DNA from: an uncultured Desulfobacteraceae bacterium
GTDB taxonomy: Bacteria > Desulfobacterota > Desulfobacteria > Desulfobacterales > UBA5852
Assembly (NCBI GenBank): GCA_913060875.1
Contig: CAJXSL010000004.1
Location: 248,001-312,000, forward strand
Direction of reading: 5' to 3'
Length of the DNA stretch: 64,000 nt
In this document: positions 15,908 to 25,904 of the stretch, in pieces
Position numbering within the stretch: the first letter of the stretch is position 1
Layout of the letters: the number at the start of each line of letters is the position of its first letter
The notes under the pieces: model-generated
Told to the model about the DNA's origin: nothing
The model's input: only the letters and a program-made list of their open reading frames with translations
The model's database searches: none
Position numbers and translations under genes: made by a program

Positions 15908-16753
15908 ATGATCATCGACATCCACACCCACATCTTTCCGCCGGAAATCCGTCAGGACCGCAACGCCTGCTTTCCCTCCGAAGACGCCTTCTACCGCCTT
16001 TACAGCGATCCGCGCGCCTGCATGATCGGCGCCCGGGAGCTGGTCGACACCATGGATGCGGAGGGCGTGGACCGCTCGGTGGTCTTTGGCTTTCCCTGGC
16101 GATCGGCCGACCGGTTCCGCCAGCAGAATGACTACATCATGGAAGCCGTAGCCCGTTACCCGGACCGCCTGATCGGCCTGGCCTGTTTCGATGCCGACCA
16201 TCCCGCCGCCGCCGAGGAAACCTTACGCTGCCTGGAAGGCGGGCTTTCCGGGGTCGGTGAACTGGCCTATTACGAAGGCGGTATCACCGAAGAAAACCTG
16301 GACCGCCTGACGCCGGTGATGGATGTCTGCCGGGAAAAAGACGTCCCCGTGCTGATCCACACCAACGAACCCATCGGCCACAACTACCCGGGGAAATCCC
16401 CCAACACCCTGAGCCAAATCTACAGCCTGGCCCAACGGTTCCCGGACAACCGCCTCATCCTGGCCCACTGGGGCGGCGGGGTGTTTTTCTACGCCCTGCT
16501 CAAAAAAGAAGTGCGGGAAGCCCTCCAAAACGTCTGGTACGACACAGCGGCCTCGCCCTTCCTCTATGACGCCGCTATCTGGGAAACCGCCGCCCGCATC
16601 ATCGGCGCGGACAAAATTCTCTTCGGCACGGATTGCCCTTTGTTGAAACCGACCCGCTACTTCCGGGAGATCGACGCCAGTCCCCTGAGCGCCGAAGACC
16701 GGGCGCTGATCAAAGGCGGCAATGCGGCGCGGGTGCTCGGCCTGACGGTGTGA
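15908..16753 (+). CDS. Amidohydrolase family protein (Amidohydro_2 type)
   Basis: A 281-residue TIM-barrel metal hydrolase or decarboxylase. The N-terminal HTH (MIIDIHTHIFPPE) gives the first metal ligands; VLIHTNEP and LILAHWGGG supply further His residues; and the final Asp is in ILFGTDCPLLKPTR. This is the PF04909 pattern, which includes 2-pyrone-4,6-dicarboxylate hydrolases and acid decarboxylases. The substrate is unknown and no pathway gene is adjacent. The start at 15908 follows a purine-rich GGAG. The gene is divergent from the PK_C-like gene. Confidence 0.85.
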   Translation: MIIDIHTHIFPPEIRQDRNACFPSEDAFYRLYSDPRACMIGARELVDTMDAEGVDRSVVFGFPWRSADRFRQQNDYIMEAVARYPDRLIGLACFDADHPAAAEETLRCLEGGLSGVGELAYYEGGITEENLDRLTPVMDVCREKDVPVLIHTNEPIGHNYPGKSPNTLSQIYSLAQRFPDNRLILAHWGGGVFFYALLKKEVREALQNVWYDTAASPFLYDAAIWETAARIIGADKILFGTDCPLLKPTRYFREIDASPLSAEDRALIKGGNAARVLGLTV

Positions 16754-16807
16754 AGAGACCCCAAGGGGTCAAGGATCCAAGGATTCGAGGGTTCCAGGGG
16801 AACAACA

Positions 16808-16839
<32 letters not shown>

Positions 16840-16980
16840 AATAAAATCTTTGTGGGCACCGTTGTAAACTCCCGGGCTGTAATTCTCTGTGCCTTTCTCG
16901 TCCTCAATATTCGGCGACCCTGTTTTTGAAGTCCCTTTCAGCTTGACGCTTTGAGCTTGGGGCGCTTCCAAGGGCGGCCC

Positions 16981-17670
16981 CTACCCCGTCATCCCCCGCT
17001 GCATCTCCTCCCAAATGGGCCGGATCCCTTCCTGATGCTCCGGCGGGACCATGAGAACAGGCGCCGGCTGGTTGGGGATCAGGCCGGGCGCCTCGGTCGG
17101 GGCACGACCTTCCCGGTAGGCCGTACAGCGATCTTCGCTGCCCAGGGCTTGGAGCACATCCTGCATATTGCCGAAGCACCCCGGGCGGTCGATATGTTCG
17201 ATGGTCTGGAGAAAGACCGTGTTGACCGTCAGGACCCAGTCGTCCACGTCCGCATAGCCATTCACGCCGCAGGCCTGCCGGGAGAGCATGCAGCGGCAGC
17301 CGAATGGCCGTAACGGGTAGAGGGTACAGGCGGCATCGGCCAGCAGGGGGCAGCGGGAACCGTCATGGACCGCGTCGTCTTCCGGCGGATCCAGGCCGTC
17401 CCGGCAGCGGGCGGCAATCTGGTTGGTGGTCCAGCGGGGCCTGAAGATAGGCTGATCATCGACGCCCGCCAGGGCGGCCAGGCACTTGTCCTGCGCTTCC
17501 GTGTCCAGACCCCGGAGCAGGTGCAACCCCTCCAGGGTGGTCATGGTCACGTTCCGGGAGCAGCAGTCCGCACAGTACTTGCGGCAGGCCAGGTCCCCGA
17601 GGGAAAGACAGAACCGGTCGTAGACCGCATAGAGGTGATCGAGAAGGGCAAGTCGGCGGTCGATGGTCAC
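16981..17670 (-). CDS. YkgJ-type cysteine cluster protein
   Basis: A 229-residue protein with the CxxxxxxxxCPxL-type zinc or iron-sulfur cluster pattern: CRKYCADCCSRNVTMTTLEG near residue 29, then SRCPLLADAACTLYPLRPFGCRCM in the middle and a further Cys soon after. Proteins of this family are thought to hold an Fe-S cluster or zinc, and their roles are mostly unknown. Translation starts at a GTG that overlaps the stop of the upstream gene by 4 nt (GTGA), so it is coupled to the exported protein at 17667-18887. A joint function is inferred from this only. Confidence 0.8.
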   Translation of the reverse strand: MTIDRRLALLDHLYAVYDRFCLSLGDLACRKYCADCCSRNVTMTTLEGLHLLRGLDTEAQDKCLAALAGVDDQPIFRPRWTTNQIAARCRDGLDPPEDDAVHDGSRCPLLADAACTLYPLRPFGCRCMLSRQACGVNGYADVDDWVLTVNTVFLQTIEHIDRPGCFGNMQDVLQALGSEDRCTAYREGRAPTEAPGLIPNQPAPVLMVPPEHQEGIRPIWEEMQRGMTG

Positions 17671-18887
17671 GGTGTCGGCCCCCTGGCGCCGGCGTTTCCC
17701 ATGGCCAGTTGCGGCGCTTGGTCCGGAAGCCGCCCCAGGGCCTTCTGCATGTAGTCCAGAAACAGCATGGCCTCGAGCTGCGGACGGGTCAGCTGCTCCA
17801 GATAGCCGTTGTCAGCCATGGCCCGGGCGTACCATTCGTCCGGGAAATCCTTTTCATCGCCGTAGCGCGCCTGGAGGGTCTCCAACTGCTGGCGGCCGCG
17901 CGCCTGCAACTGGGCGCGGCTCAGTTGGCCGATGGCGGCGGCCGCCGCGGCAATCCGGGACGGCTCGGGCAGCTGGGGGGCTTCCAGAATGTCCCGGTAC
18001 GTCTCGGCATAACGCTCCAGGCCGCGCCGGATATGGCTGCGGCGGACAAAATTCATGTCGTTCCACCCCGCCCGCAGCCACTTGAAGACACCACAGCGGA
18101 CCAGGGGGCGGTCGTCGTCCGCCTGGACATAGACAATCGCGGAGAAGGCCGCGTACATGTAGGATTCCACCCACCCGAGGCCCATCTTGTTGATGCCCTT
18201 CTCCCCGCTGTAGATAAAATCCCAGCTGGTGTCGGGCCCCAGCACGAAGCCCTTGCGCCCGACATCGGAAATGTCGCGCTGGCGGGCCAGGGAAATCCAG
18301 ACCACGCGCCCGTCGACCCGGCACATGACCAGGGTGCGCTCCAGGTCATAGCTGTAGTAAGCGCCGGTAAACAGATCCGGCGCAATCTCCTCGTGTTCGA
18401 TGCCATGGATGACAAAAGGCGTGCGCAGATCGCCCAACCGGTCCGCAATATCTTCGGGTAAGGGCCGGGGCCGGCCGTTGACTTCTTTCCAGTGGGAATG
18501 ACGCACCGAGGACAGGGCTAAGACATGGGACGGAATCACCGGATGAAAGGCATATTGCAGGATGGTCGCCAGGGATCGCTGCAAATCGAATTCATGATAG
18601 ACCAGGGGATCCGGAAGCGCGTCTCCTGCGGCATAGTAGTGATCGCCGTCCGGCTTGTCTTGGAGGATAAAATCAATCAACGGCCCCAGTTCGCGGGTGT
18701 CCACGGTGTCGGGCCGGGCCGCGTCGCTCAATTCCAGGAGATAGTTCAACCCCGGGTGGATGGTGTCCGGCAGCGGACTTTCGGCGGCCAATGCCAATGG
18801 CGCTGAAACGAAAGGTGCGCATAAGACTGCCACAAGACAATGAATAACAAGCATACGGCGGCCAATGCCGCCCCCCGATATCATCAT
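17667..18887 (-). CDS. Exported protein of unknown function
   Basis: A 406-residue protein with a hydrophobic N-terminal signal (about residues 11-34, MLVIHCLVAVLCAPFVSAPL then ALAAES), so it is likely periplasmic. The mature part is acidic and helical, with conserved-looking stretches YAFHPVIPSHVLALSSVRHS, MCRVDGRVVWISLARQRDIS, NKMGLGWVESYMYAAFSAIVYVQ and a C-terminal helical region. No known domain was recognised; in particular there are no heme (CXXCH) motifs. Two N-terminal ATGs are possible (18887 and the one before MLVIHC). It is co-translated with the YkgJ-type protein. Confidence 0.75.
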   Translation of the reverse strand: MMISGGGIGRRMLVIHCLVAVLCAPFVSAPLALAAESPLPDTIHPGLNYLLELSDAARPDTVDTRELGPLIDFILQDKPDGDHYYAAGDALPDPLVYHEFDLQRSLATILQYAFHPVIPSHVLALSSVRHSHWKEVNGRPRPLPEDIADRLGDLRTPFVIHGIEHEEIAPDLFTGAYYSYDLERTLVMCRVDGRVVWISLARQRDISDVGRKGFVLGPDTSWDFIYSGEKGINKMGLGWVESYMYAAFSAIVYVQADDDRPLVRCGVFKWLRAGWNDMNFVRRSHIRRGLERYAETYRDILEAPQLPEPSRIAAAAAAIGQLSRAQLQARGRQQLETLQARYGDEKDFPDEWYARAMADNGYLEQLTRPQLEAMLFLDYMQKALGRLPDQAPQLAMGNAGARGPTP

Positions 18888-19044
18888 GTGTTCTTCATCC
18901 TGCTATCCCCGTGCATCCGGGGATGGTTTTATTTCAAAGTATAGAAAATCTCGCATTGACAATCGCGGGAGTGTCAACGATAGTTTCATGGAGCCGTTCA
19001 CCGCCCGCGCCGCCAATCTTCCCTTGCAAGGAGCTTCTCAGGAC

Positions 19045-20925
19045 ATGATCACCACCGCGCCCATTGAATGGAAAAAACAAACCGTGACCCCGGAACAGGC
19101 CCTGGCCCGTATCGAGCCGGGAATGAACATCTTTATAGGTACGGGTGTAGCAGAACCGCTGACCACGGTCAAAGCCCTCATGGCTTCCGGCGCCCCCAAC
19201 CTGCAGGACCTGCAGCTGACCCAGATTGTCAGCTTCGGCGATGCCATTTCCCTCAAGGAGCTGCAGTCCCACAAATACCGGCTCAGAACCTTTTTCTCCG
19301 GCTGGGTCGCCAGCGAAGCCATCGACACCGGCCGGGTGGACCTGATCCCCAGCCGCTTTGCCCGGATACCGGAACTCATCGAATCCGGCCAGATCGGTTT
19401 CGATGTCGCCATCCTGCAGATAACGCCCCCCAACGAAGCCGGCTATTGCAGCCTCGGGGTGGCCGTGGATGCGGCCCGCCAGGCTTTGGAAGCTTCCGAC
19501 CTGGTCATCGGTGAGATCAACCCACGGACCCCCTACACCTACGGCGATACCTTCGTGCACCTTTCCGAGTTCGACCTGCTGGTGGAGGCCACCGAGCCCC
19601 CCATCTACTTTTCCCGCTGGCCGGTGGACGAGGTTTTCGACCAGATCGCCGCCAACGTGGCCTCCCTCATCGAGGACGGCAGCTGCCTGGCCTATTCCAT
19701 CGGGCCGGTCTACGAGGCATTAAGTAAGCACCTCTGCCACAAACGCAACCTGGGGATTCACACCCCCTTCCTGACGGATGCCACCATGGACCTGATCAAA
19801 AGCGGGGCCGTCACCAACCGGCGCAAGGGAATATTTCGCGGCAAATCGGTAACGTCCTATGCCTTCGGCACTCCGGAACTCATGAAATGGCTGGACCGCA
19901 ACCCCCTGATCGAATTCCAGAGCACCGACCGGGTCCTGAACCCCATGCGCATCGGCAGCAACCCGCGCTTTGTCAGCCTGCTGCCGGCCCGCAAGGTCGA
20001 CCTGTCCGGCCGCATCGCCCTGCACGTGGGCCGCGGCAACGTGGTGGCCGGCCCGGCTGAAGCCGGGGACATGGTGGGCGGGGCGGAGTTGTCCGCCGAC
20101 GGCAAATCGATTTTTGCCCTGCCCAGCCGCAACCGCAAGGGGGAGGCCAACATCCGGCTGAGCGTCGAGCAGTTCCCCAACCAGTTCAACCTGCGTGAAT
20201 CGGTGGATATGGTGGTCACCGAGTGCGGGGTGGCCCACCTCAGGGGGCGCACGGTGCGGGAGCGGGCCCTGGCCCTGATCGAAATCGCCCACCCGGACGA
20301 CCGGGAAGATCTGGTGGCCCAGGCCAAGGCCGAAAACATTCTCTACCCGGACCAGATCTACCTGGCGGACAATGCCCGCCTGTACCCCGCCGACATTGCC
20401 ACCCGGCATGCGTTCAAGGGGGACTTGACCGTCGATTTCCGGGCCATCAAACCCTCGGATGCGGAAGATATGCGCCGGCTGTTCTACCGGTTTTCGGACA
20501 CCTCGGTCTACTACCGCTATTTCAGCCCCATCAAGACCATGCCCCATGCCAAAATGCAGCAATACGTGAACGTGGACTTCAGCCAGACCTTGTCCATCGT
20601 GGGCCTCGTCCGCGAGATGGGGGAAGGCCGCATCATTGCCGAGGGGCGTTTTGTCCGGGAGCCCCATGGGCCGGTGGCCGACGTGGCCTTTGTCGTGGAT
20701 GAAAAGTTCCAGGGGCACGGCATTGCCACGTTTATGCTGAAGATGCTGATCCGGCTGGCCAAGGAACGCGGCCTCAAAGGGTTCAAGGCCGACGTCTTAA
20801 GTTCCAACAAATCCATGCTGAAGGTTTTCGAAAAAAGCGGCCTGGCCGTCGAGGCCCGCGTGGTGGACGGCGTCTACGAACTGAACCTGCCCTTCAGCGG
20901 CCCGGTCAGGGCCGGCAGCCGCTAA
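19045..20925 (+). CDS. Acetyl-CoA hydrolase/transferase fused to GNAT acetyltransferase
   Basis: The start chosen is the ATG at 19045 (MITTAPIEWKKQ) with AAGGAG 11 nt upstream, giving 626 residues; an in-frame ATG at 18988 is an alternative. The first ~440 residues form an acyl-CoA hydrolase/CoA-transferase (IFIGTGVAEPLTTVKAL at the start, PPNEAGYCSLGVAVDAARQA, and the C-terminal VDMVVTECGVAHLRGRTVRERA loop). The last ~170 residues are a GNAT domain (VADVAFVVDEKFQGHGIATF then LSSNKSMLKVFEKSG). The first part would exchange CoA between short-chain acids; the second may acetylate a protein lysine using acetyl-CoA, which would link acyl-CoA level to protein acetylation. That link is inference. 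Confidence 0.88.
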   Translation: MITTAPIEWKKQTVTPEQALARIEPGMNIFIGTGVAEPLTTVKALMASGAPNLQDLQLTQIVSFGDAISLKELQSHKYRLRTFFSGWVASEAIDTGRVDLIPSRFARIPELIESGQIGFDVAILQITPPNEAGYCSLGVAVDAARQALEASDLVIGEINPRTPYTYGDTFVHLSEFDLLVEATEPPIYFSRWPVDEVFDQIAANVASLIEDGSCLAYSIGPVYEALSKHLCHKRNLGIHTPFLTDATMDLIKSGAVTNRRKGIFRGKSVTSYAFGTPELMKWLDRNPLIEFQSTDRVLNPMRIGSNPRFVSLLPARKVDLSGRIALHVGRGNVVAGPAEAGDMVGGAELSADGKSIFALPSRNRKGEANIRLSVEQFPNQFNLRESVDMVVTECGVAHLRGRTVRERALALIEIAHPDDREDLVAQAKAENILYPDQIYLADNARLYPADIATRHAFKGDLTVDFRAIKPSDAEDMRRLFYRFSDTSVYYRYFSPIKTMPHAKMQQYVNVDFSQTLSIVGLVREMGEGRIIAEGRFVREPHGPVADVAFVVDEKFQGHGIATFMLKMLIRLAKERGLKGFKADVLSSNKSMLKVFEKSGLAVEARVVDGVYELNLPFSGPVRAGSR

Positions 20926-21086
20926 CCCGAACATTTCACGTAAGTTTTCACCCTGCGGACGCGCCCGGGGCATCCATTGCCGGCGTTATCAGGAGCTTGC
21001 CGTAGCATGCGACCAGCGGTGCTCCTGACCGCCATACCAATGAACGCCTCAAACGCTTGGAATATAAGGGATAAATCTGCTTCGCG

Positions 21087-22544
21087 CTATTTTTCTTTTT
21101 GGGCCTTCAGGGCGGCTTGCAGTTTATCGGCCAGGGACCCCATGGACTGCCCGCCGGACGGCGCAAAGGACTGCCAGTTGCCGCCGCCGTCGGCCCGTTC
21201 GCCCGGCCCCAGGCCCAGCCGCCGTTGTTCCAGATCGATGGATTCGATGGTCACGGGGAGCGCATCGCCGGGTTTGGCCTTTTCCAGACGGCCGGCATCG
21301 GCGGCATCTTGCCAGCGGGCTTTGGGCAGCAGACCGGTGACCCCCGGCTCGATGGCGACAAACAAGCCAAAAGGCGCTTTTTTCTCCACGGTTCCCGTCA
21401 CAACCTGCCCCTGGCGGTATTTGTCCGGCAGGCGCTGCCAGGGGTCGCCCCCCACATCCCGCAGGCTCAGGGAAAGTTTGCGTTCCTTGCGGTCCACGGA
21501 TTTGATCATGACAGAGACCGTCTCGCCCGGTGTAACGATATCCTCCGGCTTGCGCACCCGTTTAATAAAGCTCAGTTCACTGATGTGGATCAACCCCTCG
21601 ATGCCCGGGGTGAGCTCGGCAAAGGCCCCGAAGGGCGCACAGCGGGTGATCTTGGCGGGCACCACATCGCCGGCCTTGAACCGCTCGATGTCGGATTCCC
21701 AGGGATTGGCCCCCACCTGCTTGAGAGAGAGGGCGATTTTGGGCAACTGCTTGTCCTCGCCGGGTTTGATTTCCAGCACCTTGACCGTCAGACGATCCCC
21801 CTCACGGACCACGTCGCCGGCGTTCTCCACCCGGGACCAACTCAATTCGGATATATGGCACAACCCCTCCACACCGGGGGCCAACTCCACAAAAGCGCCA
21901 AAGGGAACCAGGCGCACCACCTGGCCTTCGTGCAGAGTGTCCGGTTTCAGGTCCGCCATAAACGCTTCCCGGGAGGCTTCCCGCTCCTTTTCCAGCAGAC
22001 GGCGCCGGGAAACCACGATGTTGCGGCCCCGTGCTTCGAACTGGGTCACCAGAAAGGAAAAGGTCTGCCCCACGAAGTCCTCCGGGGTTTCCACGTAGCG
22101 GATGTCGATCTGGCTGACCGGACAAAACGCCCGCTGCTGGAGCAGCCGGACGTCGAAGCCCCCCTTGCAGGTGGCCTGCACCTTGCCTTCCACCGGTATC
22201 TGGCTCTCGTGGGCCTCCTGGAGCATCTGCAGTCCGCCGAAACCGCTCAAAGCTTTGGAAAGCCGGATTTCGCCCTCCTCCCGGGCCACCACGAATAAAT
22301 CCAGCGTATCGCCGACTTCACAGGTCAGCTGGCCGTCGTCATCCAGGAGTTCGGCCCGTTCCACCGATCCGTCGATTTTGGTCCCCGTGTCCACGAAAAC
22401 CGCATCCTTGCCAATGGCAATGACCCGCACCGCGACTTTGTCGCCCACCTGCAGCGCATCCGCAGATCGTCCTTCATAAGCATCCAACAGTTCGGCAAAA
22501 CTGGGTTCTTCTTCCGGGATATCGTTTTCGTTGTCTTCGGTCAT
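21087..22544 (-). CDS. S1 RNA-binding domain protein (ribosomal protein S1-like)
   Basis: A 485-residue protein of about five tandem S1 domains. Repeats of the type [48 protein letters not shown] and [17 protein letters not shown] are plain in the second half, while the first two domains are more diverged. The N-terminus is acidic ([13 protein letters not shown]). The start at 22544 follows AAGGTGG with good spacing; an in-frame codon 30 nt upstream is less likely. It binds single-stranded RNA, probably at the ribosome, as a shorter paralogue of the six-domain S1. It has no partner genes. Confidence 0.85.
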   Translation of the reverse strand: MTEDNENDIPEEEPSFAELLDAYEGRSADALQVGDKVAVRVIAIGKDAVFVDTGTKIDGSVERAELLDDDGQLTCEVGDTLDLFVVAREEGEIRLSKALSGFGGLQMLQEAHESQIPVEGKVQATCKGGFDVRLLQQRAFCPVSQIDIRYVETPEDFVGQTFSFLVTQFEARGRNIVVSRRRLLEKEREASREAFMADLKPDTLHEGQVVRLVPFGAFVELAPGVEGLCHISELSWSRVENAGDVVREGDRLTVKVLEIKPGEDKQLPKIALSLKQVGANPWESDIERFKAGDVVPAKITRCAPFGAFAELTPGIEGLIHISELSFIKRVRKPEDIVTPGETVSVMIKSVDRKERKLSLSLRDVGGDPWQRLPDKYRQGQVVTGTVEKKAPFGLFVAIEPGVTGLLPKARWQDAADAGRLEKAKPGDALPVTIESIDLEQRRLGLGPGERADGGGNWQSFAPSGGQSMGSLADKLQAALKAQKEK

Positions 22545-22827
22545 GGTTTCCACCTTGTTGACATGGTTGTTCAAACGCCGTCTCCGCGCCCCTGTTTGCG
22601 TTCACGGCCGACAGGACCGCCCGGCATCGCTTTTCTCTGAAGGGGTGGCATGCCGCAATGGGGCTCCGGAGAACGGGACAATGTTAACGCTTGAGTTTTT
22701 CCTGCCACCGTTTATATCGACACGGCGCGCAAACACAATCCTAAACTTGCACTCGGCCAGAAAATCCATAAATTATGGGCCACTCGGATCTACCCGCATA
22801 CCACCCCTAACAGGAGGAACATCATCG

Positions 22828-23766
22828 ATGGGCAACCAATTCAAAACGGCCGTGCTCCTTGCGGCCCTGACCGCTTTCATTATCATGATCGGCGGCATGA
22901 TGGGCGGCCGCCAGGGCATGATCATCGCCTTTATCCTGGCCGGCGGCATGAACTTCTTCAGCTACTGGTATTCCGATCGGCTGGTGCTGCGCATGTACCG
23001 CGCCCAGGAAGTGAATGCATCCCAGGCGCCGGAATTGTACGGCATGGTGACGCGCTTGAGCCGCAATGCCGGTTTGCCCATGCCCCGGGTCTATGTCATT
23101 CCCCAGGACACGCCCAATGCCTTCGCCACCGGCCGCAACCCCGAGCATGCGGTCGTGGCCGTCACCGAAGGCCTGATGAAGCTGATGGACCCCGGGGAAA
23201 TCGAGGGCGTCCTGGCCCATGAACTGGGGCACATCAAAAACCGCGACATCCTGATCGGCACGATTGCCGCCACCATGGCCGGGGCCATCATGATGCTGGC
23301 GTCCATGGCGCGCTGGGCCGCCATTTTCGGCGGCGGACGGGGAGACGACGACGAAGGCGGCATGGGCGGTCTGGGCCTGATCGTCATGTCGCTGCTGGCC
23401 CCGGTGGCCGCCATGATCATCCAGATGGCCATTTCCCGCTCCCGGGAATACCTGGCGGACGCCACCGGCGCGGCCATTGCCGGACGGCCGGACGGCCTGG
23501 CCGACGCCCTCGAAAAACTGGGCGCCTACAGCCAGCGGCGTCCCATGCAGGCCAATCCGTCCACCGCCCATATGTTCATCGTCAACCCGCTTTCCGGCCG
23601 CAGCTTCCAGAGCCTCTTTTCCACCCATCCGCCCATCGAGGAACGCGTATCCCGGCTGCGGGGCGCCCCAGCGTCCCCGTCATCGCCGCCGCCCCCGCCG
23701 TCCCGGGGTGGTTCGGGATCCGTGGACAGCGGCAAAGCCTTCTGGGACCGCATGTCCGGCCGGTAG
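22828..23766 (+). CDS. htpX: Membrane zinc metalloprotease HtpX
   Basis: A 312-residue M48 peptidase of the inner membrane that degrades misfolded membrane proteins. The ATG at 22828 ([17 protein letters not shown]) has AGGAGG 10 nt upstream; the long frame before it is not coding. Two N-terminal hydrophobic segments precede [10 protein letters not shown], the HEXXH zinc site, near residue 133. Two more membrane segments follow ([15 protein letters not shown] and [18 protein letters not shown]), then [13 protein letters not shown], giving the third zinc ligand Glu. The C-terminus has a Pro/Ser-rich linker ([10 protein letters not shown]). Confidence 0.93.
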   Translation: MGNQFKTAVLLAALTAFIIMIGGMMGGRQGMIIAFILAGGMNFFSYWYSDRLVLRMYRAQEVNASQAPELYGMVTRLSRNAGLPMPRVYVIPQDTPNAFATGRNPEHAVVAVTEGLMKLMDPGEIEGVLAHELGHIKNRDILIGTIAATMAGAIMMLASMARWAAIFGGGRGDDDEGGMGGLGLIVMSLLAPVAAMIIQMAISRSREYLADATGAAIAGRPDGLADALEKLGAYSQRRPMQANPSTAHMFIVNPLSGRSFQSLFSTHPPIEERVSRLRGAPASPSSPPPPPSRGGSGSVDSGKAFWDRMSGR

Positions 23767-23791
23767 TGCCCGCCTGCACATCCCCAAACGC

Positions 23792-23819
23792 CGACACCCG
23801 GGAGCCAGCCCGGGTGTCG
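23792..23819. terminator. Hairpin after htpX
   Basis: CGACACCCGGG and CCCGGGTGTCG form a perfect 11-bp stem with a 6-nt loop, placed 25 nt past the htpX stop and before the convergent small gene. No T tract follows on either strand, so it may be a Rho-assisted or bidirectional end rather than a classic intrinsic terminator. Confidence 0.55.
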
Positions 23820-23856
23820 CATCGCTAGAATCGTTTCAATTCTTTGGAAGAGGGTA

Positions 23857-24084
23857 TCAACGGCAGGAGCAGTGCTTGCACCCTGTGGGTCGCTTAGGGC
23901 GTCCCGACCTGGGAACCGAGGTCCCGGCCGGTTGGGCAGGGGAATCCCTCCTGCAGACACGGCAGCGGTCGTCGCTGCACTGCTGGCAGGCAAAACAGTC
24001 CGGGCAGGGGTGTTTACGGGTTCGAATATCCTCATCGGGCACGAACACCCGGCCCTTGATGCCGGGGTGGGATTGAAATGCCAT
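23857..24084 (-). CDS. Small cysteine-rich protein
   Basis: A 75-residue ORF. It carries CPDCFACQQCSDDRCRVCRR in the middle and ends CKHCSC, eleven or so cysteines in CxxC-type spacing, after a positively charged N-terminus (PGIKGRVFVPDED). This could be a two-site zinc or Fe-S binding protein. The Shine-Dalgarno sequence is weak. The dense, regular Cys pattern would be unlikely in a shadow frame, but no homology can be stated from memory with certainty. Confidence 0.55.
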   Translation of the reverse strand: MAFQSHPGIKGRVFVPDEDIRTRKHPCPDCFACQQCSDDRCRVCRRDSPAQPAGTSVPRSGRPKRPTGCKHCSCR

Positions 24085-24141
24085 GGTTGCCGTCCCTGGG
24101 GTTTAGCCCGGATGTTTCATGAAATATTCGGGTTAGACCGG

Positions 24142-25539
24142 TTAATGCCCTAACCTGCCGGCGCAATTGCCGGTGCCGAAACGCTTGAAAACCACTTGCA
24201 GCGGATCGATGGTCAGAAAGCCATCGATTTCCGGCTCCCGCCGTCCCGCCACCAGGGGTTCCATCGTCTCGCCGAAAAGGCTGGCCAGCATCAGGTTGAG
24301 GCATTCGCGCAGGCGGCTGTAAGCATAGTGCTGGGATGCGATGCTGTAATTGGTTTCGACCATCTGCGCCCGCCGCTCCGGCGACGCGAGGATCTCCCGC
24401 ACGACCTGAACGGTCTGCTTGGAAAGGTAGCCATCCATGACCGCCAAATCAAATCCCAGGGGTTCGATGTCGCGCACAAAGGTGGCGTAACGGTTGACCA
24501 GCAGGGGTTTGCGGAAATAGATGGCCTCCAGGAAGGCGTTGCCAAAGCCTTCGTAAAGACTCGGGTAGGTAATGAAATCGGCGTGGGGATAGATATCCCA
24601 GAGGGTATGGGCGGCCGCGCGGGATTCGCCGGCATACCAGGGATCGGAAAGCCGCGTGGTCACCAGCCGTAAATCCACCATGTTCTCGCAGGCATAATCC
24701 TTGAGCCACTCGGCGTAATCGAAACCCTCGTCGCCGGCTTCGTGGGAGATGACCAGCTTGCAGCGCGGTTCATTCAGCGCTTTGACCAGTTCGATGGCAT
24801 GCTCGATGCCCTTGCGCCGCACGATTCGGGTGGGCTGCAGGATCATGATATCGTCAGGGGCCAGGTCGATGGAGGCCCGGAAACGCCGGGTGCCCTCTTC
24901 GTCGATCTGCGGGGGCGTTTTGAAATCGAGCACATTGGGCACGATAATGGACGCAATCCCTGTGCGCAGGGCCAGTTGTTCCCGGGCTTCGGAATTGATG
25001 ACCGCATGCTGGATATTCGGCAAATGGGGCGGGAAAGCCATCCGCAGGTAATCGTTGATCGCATTGACCGAATACCGCACGCGCTCCCAGTAGAAATCAT
25101 GATGGTGGCAGATGGTGGGAATCTGGGTTTCCGCCAGGGTTTCCGTCAGGGCCAGGCCCAGGGGCACATGCATGGGTATGGTCAGGGCATTCTGGACAAT
25201 CAGCAGGTGGATATCGAATTGCCGGATAAAGGTGTGCAGGTGCTCCTTGAGGAGGGCCCGCTGGTCGTGAATCGCCCGGGTAACGGAGGGCTTGCGTTCC
25301 CGTCGCCCAATGACCTCCCGGTTGATCCAGTCATTGGTAGGGTCCTGGAAATGGGCTTCCTTGACCAGATAGCGGCTGCCGTTGCCGCGATCGAGGTCCC
25401 CGGCAAACCAGTAGCAGTGATGGCCGTTCTGCTGGAAAACCTCGGCCCATTTGCTGGATTCCAGGGTAACCCCATCCGTACCGGCGAACCGCGTGGATAC
25501 AAAACCGACATTCAGGTGCTTCACCGCTCCACTCCGCAT
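24142..25539 (-). CDS. Glycosyltransferase, GT4-type
   Basis: A 465-residue GT-B fold enzyme. The N-terminal half starts LNVGFVSTRFAGTDGVTLES, the acceptor-side loop, and holds ICHHHDFYWERVRYSV; the C-terminal half has ILQPTRIVRRKGIEHAIELV and the nucleotide-sugar binding EX7E-like ITYPSLYEGFGNAFLEAIYF. It transfers a sugar from a nucleotide donor; the acceptor is unknown. The start may be the ATG at 25539 or a GTG at 25524 preceded by GGAG. No other polysaccharide genes are next to it, so a compatible-solute or glycolipid role is as likely as an envelope one. Confidence 0.85.
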   Translation of the reverse strand: MRSGAVKHLNVGFVSTRFAGTDGVTLESSKWAEVFQQNGHHCYWFAGDLDRGNGSRYLVKEAHFQDPTNDWINREVIGRRERKPSVTRAIHDQRALLKEHLHTFIRQFDIHLLIVQNALTIPMHVPLGLALTETLAETQIPTICHHHDFYWERVRYSVNAINDYLRMAFPPHLPNIQHAVINSEAREQLALRTGIASIIVPNVLDFKTPPQIDEEGTRRFRASIDLAPDDIMILQPTRIVRRKGIEHAIELVKALNEPRCKLVISHEAGDEGFDYAEWLKDYACENMVDLRLVTTRLSDPWYAGESRAAAHTLWDIYPHADFITYPSLYEGFGNAFLEAIYFRKPLLVNRYATFVRDIEPLGFDLAVMDGYLSKQTVQVVREILASPERRAQMVETNYSIASQHYAYSRLRECLNLMLASLFGETMEPLVAGRREPEIDGFLTIDPLQVVFKRFGTGNCAGRLGH

Positions 25540-25904
25540 TCATCCAGGATCATCATGCATTCTTGGTTGTGTGTATCGGTTTTCCAAAAACCCAGGGGGT
25601 GAACATAAGACGCGCGTAAGGTTTGACAAGCTTCGCATGGCGGGTGGACGGAGATCGCGGTGATAACGGCTGGCAGGTGAAGGCGGGCATGACCAACAAC
25701 GGCCCTGATGACAACCAGGCCTCTTCGGGCAGATCCAGGCTATCCGTGCAAAAAGGATCTATGATAATTCCCATGGCATCGCCAACGCTCGCAAAACATG
25801 AAAGGGGACTTCACTTCGTCACTGAGCCATATAGGGCGCGATTACACCATATATAGTGCCTTGTCAATGGAAACATCAATATATAGCATATTTTTAAGGA
25901 GACA
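25540..25904. other. Intergenic, nothing recognised
   Basis: About 365 bp between the glycosyltransferase start and the end of the downstream membrane-protein gene. It is GC-rich on the left and AT-rich (TATATAG-type) on the right. No tRNA, attC, terminator or supported ORF was seen. Confidence 0.6.

Noticed and set aside
15680-16201. 173-residue minus-strand ORF overlapping the amidohydrolase gene
   Set aside because: Shadow frame of the amidohydrolase gene and of the repeat at 15788-15846.
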